NCBI GenBank assembly: GCA_016201185.1
Contig: JACQDG010000226.1
Coordinates: 1-6,542, forward strand
Direction of reading: 5' to 3'
Length of the DNA: 6,542 nt
Origin: Acidobacteriota bacterium
GTDB taxonomy: Bacteria; Acidobacteriota; Terriglobia; Bryobacterales; JACQDG01
Shown here: positions 6,503 through 6,542 of the stretch, piece by piece
How positions within the stretch are numbered: the stretch's first letter is position 1
Layout of the letters: every line of letters starts with the position of its first letter
Translations under genes and position numbers: made by a program
Notes under the pieces: generated by a model
Seen by the model: only the letters and a program-made list of their open reading frames with translations
What the model was told of the DNA's origin: nothing
The model's database searches: none

Positions 6503-6542
6503 GCGGCGCGCGCGCAGCTTTCGAGCGCCTGGCGGCAGCGGC
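6499..6542 (+). CDS. N-terminus of a further gene, cut by the window end
   Basis: ATG 6499 overlaps the preceding TGA (ATGA, 6499-6502) and is preceded by a strong GGAGGGG. Only 14 codons are visible, MSGARAAFERLAAA, running open off the right edge. The pattern A-F-x-R-L-A-x-x resembles the opening helix of some SAM-dependent methyltransferases (AFDRLAxxYD), so a second methyltransferase is possible. Fourteen residues are too few to assign a family. It continues the same operon. Confidence 0.65.
   Translation, partial: MSGARAAFERLAAA

Overview
The window is part of a surface-polysaccharide (capsule, exopolysaccharide or O-antigen type) biosynthesis locus from a GC-rich bacterium (roughly 60% GC by eye, not computed). 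All supported genes lie on the + strand and are packed with overlaps or gaps of at most 14 bp, so they look like one operon. No rRNA, tRNA, CRISPR array, insertion sequence, promoter or terminator was seen. The sequence does not allow a confident species call. A Gram-negative-type heterotroph, or a related environmental lineage carrying Wzx/Wzy-like machinery, would be typical, but this is inference.

Layout from left to right: (1) 1-279, the C-terminal end of a polytopic membrane protein that runs in from upstream, possibly an O-antigen polymerase/ligase-like protein; (2) 276-1406, a GT-B fold family 4 glycosyltransferase; (3) 1416-3272, a complete class II glutamine-hydrolysing asparagine synthetase-like amidotransferase with Cys2 and the SGGVDS PP-loop; (4) 3239-4684, a PaaK/CapK-like AMP-forming acyl ligase; (5) 4677-5744, a family 2 glycosyltransferase of the ExoA type with C-terminal membrane segments; (6) 5759-6502, a class I SAM-dependent methyltransferase; (7) 6499 onward, the first 14 codons of a further gene.

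A plausible joint role is as follows. The two glycosyltransferases add sugars to a lipid-linked repeat unit. The AsnB-like enzyme and the methyltransferase decorate it, for example by amidating a uronic-acid carboxyl and by O- or N-methylation. The PaaK-like enzyme activates an unknown carboxylic acid for transfer to the glycan. The membrane protein handles the lipid-linked product. Each enzyme family is readily recognised. The actual substrates and the AsnB/PaaK partnership are inference. No clearly new kind of system is visible. The most interesting points are the paired carboxyl-activating enzymes, the unclear starts of genes 3 and 4, and a G8 tract inside the first glycosyltransferase. There is no gene-free stretch over 300 bases.
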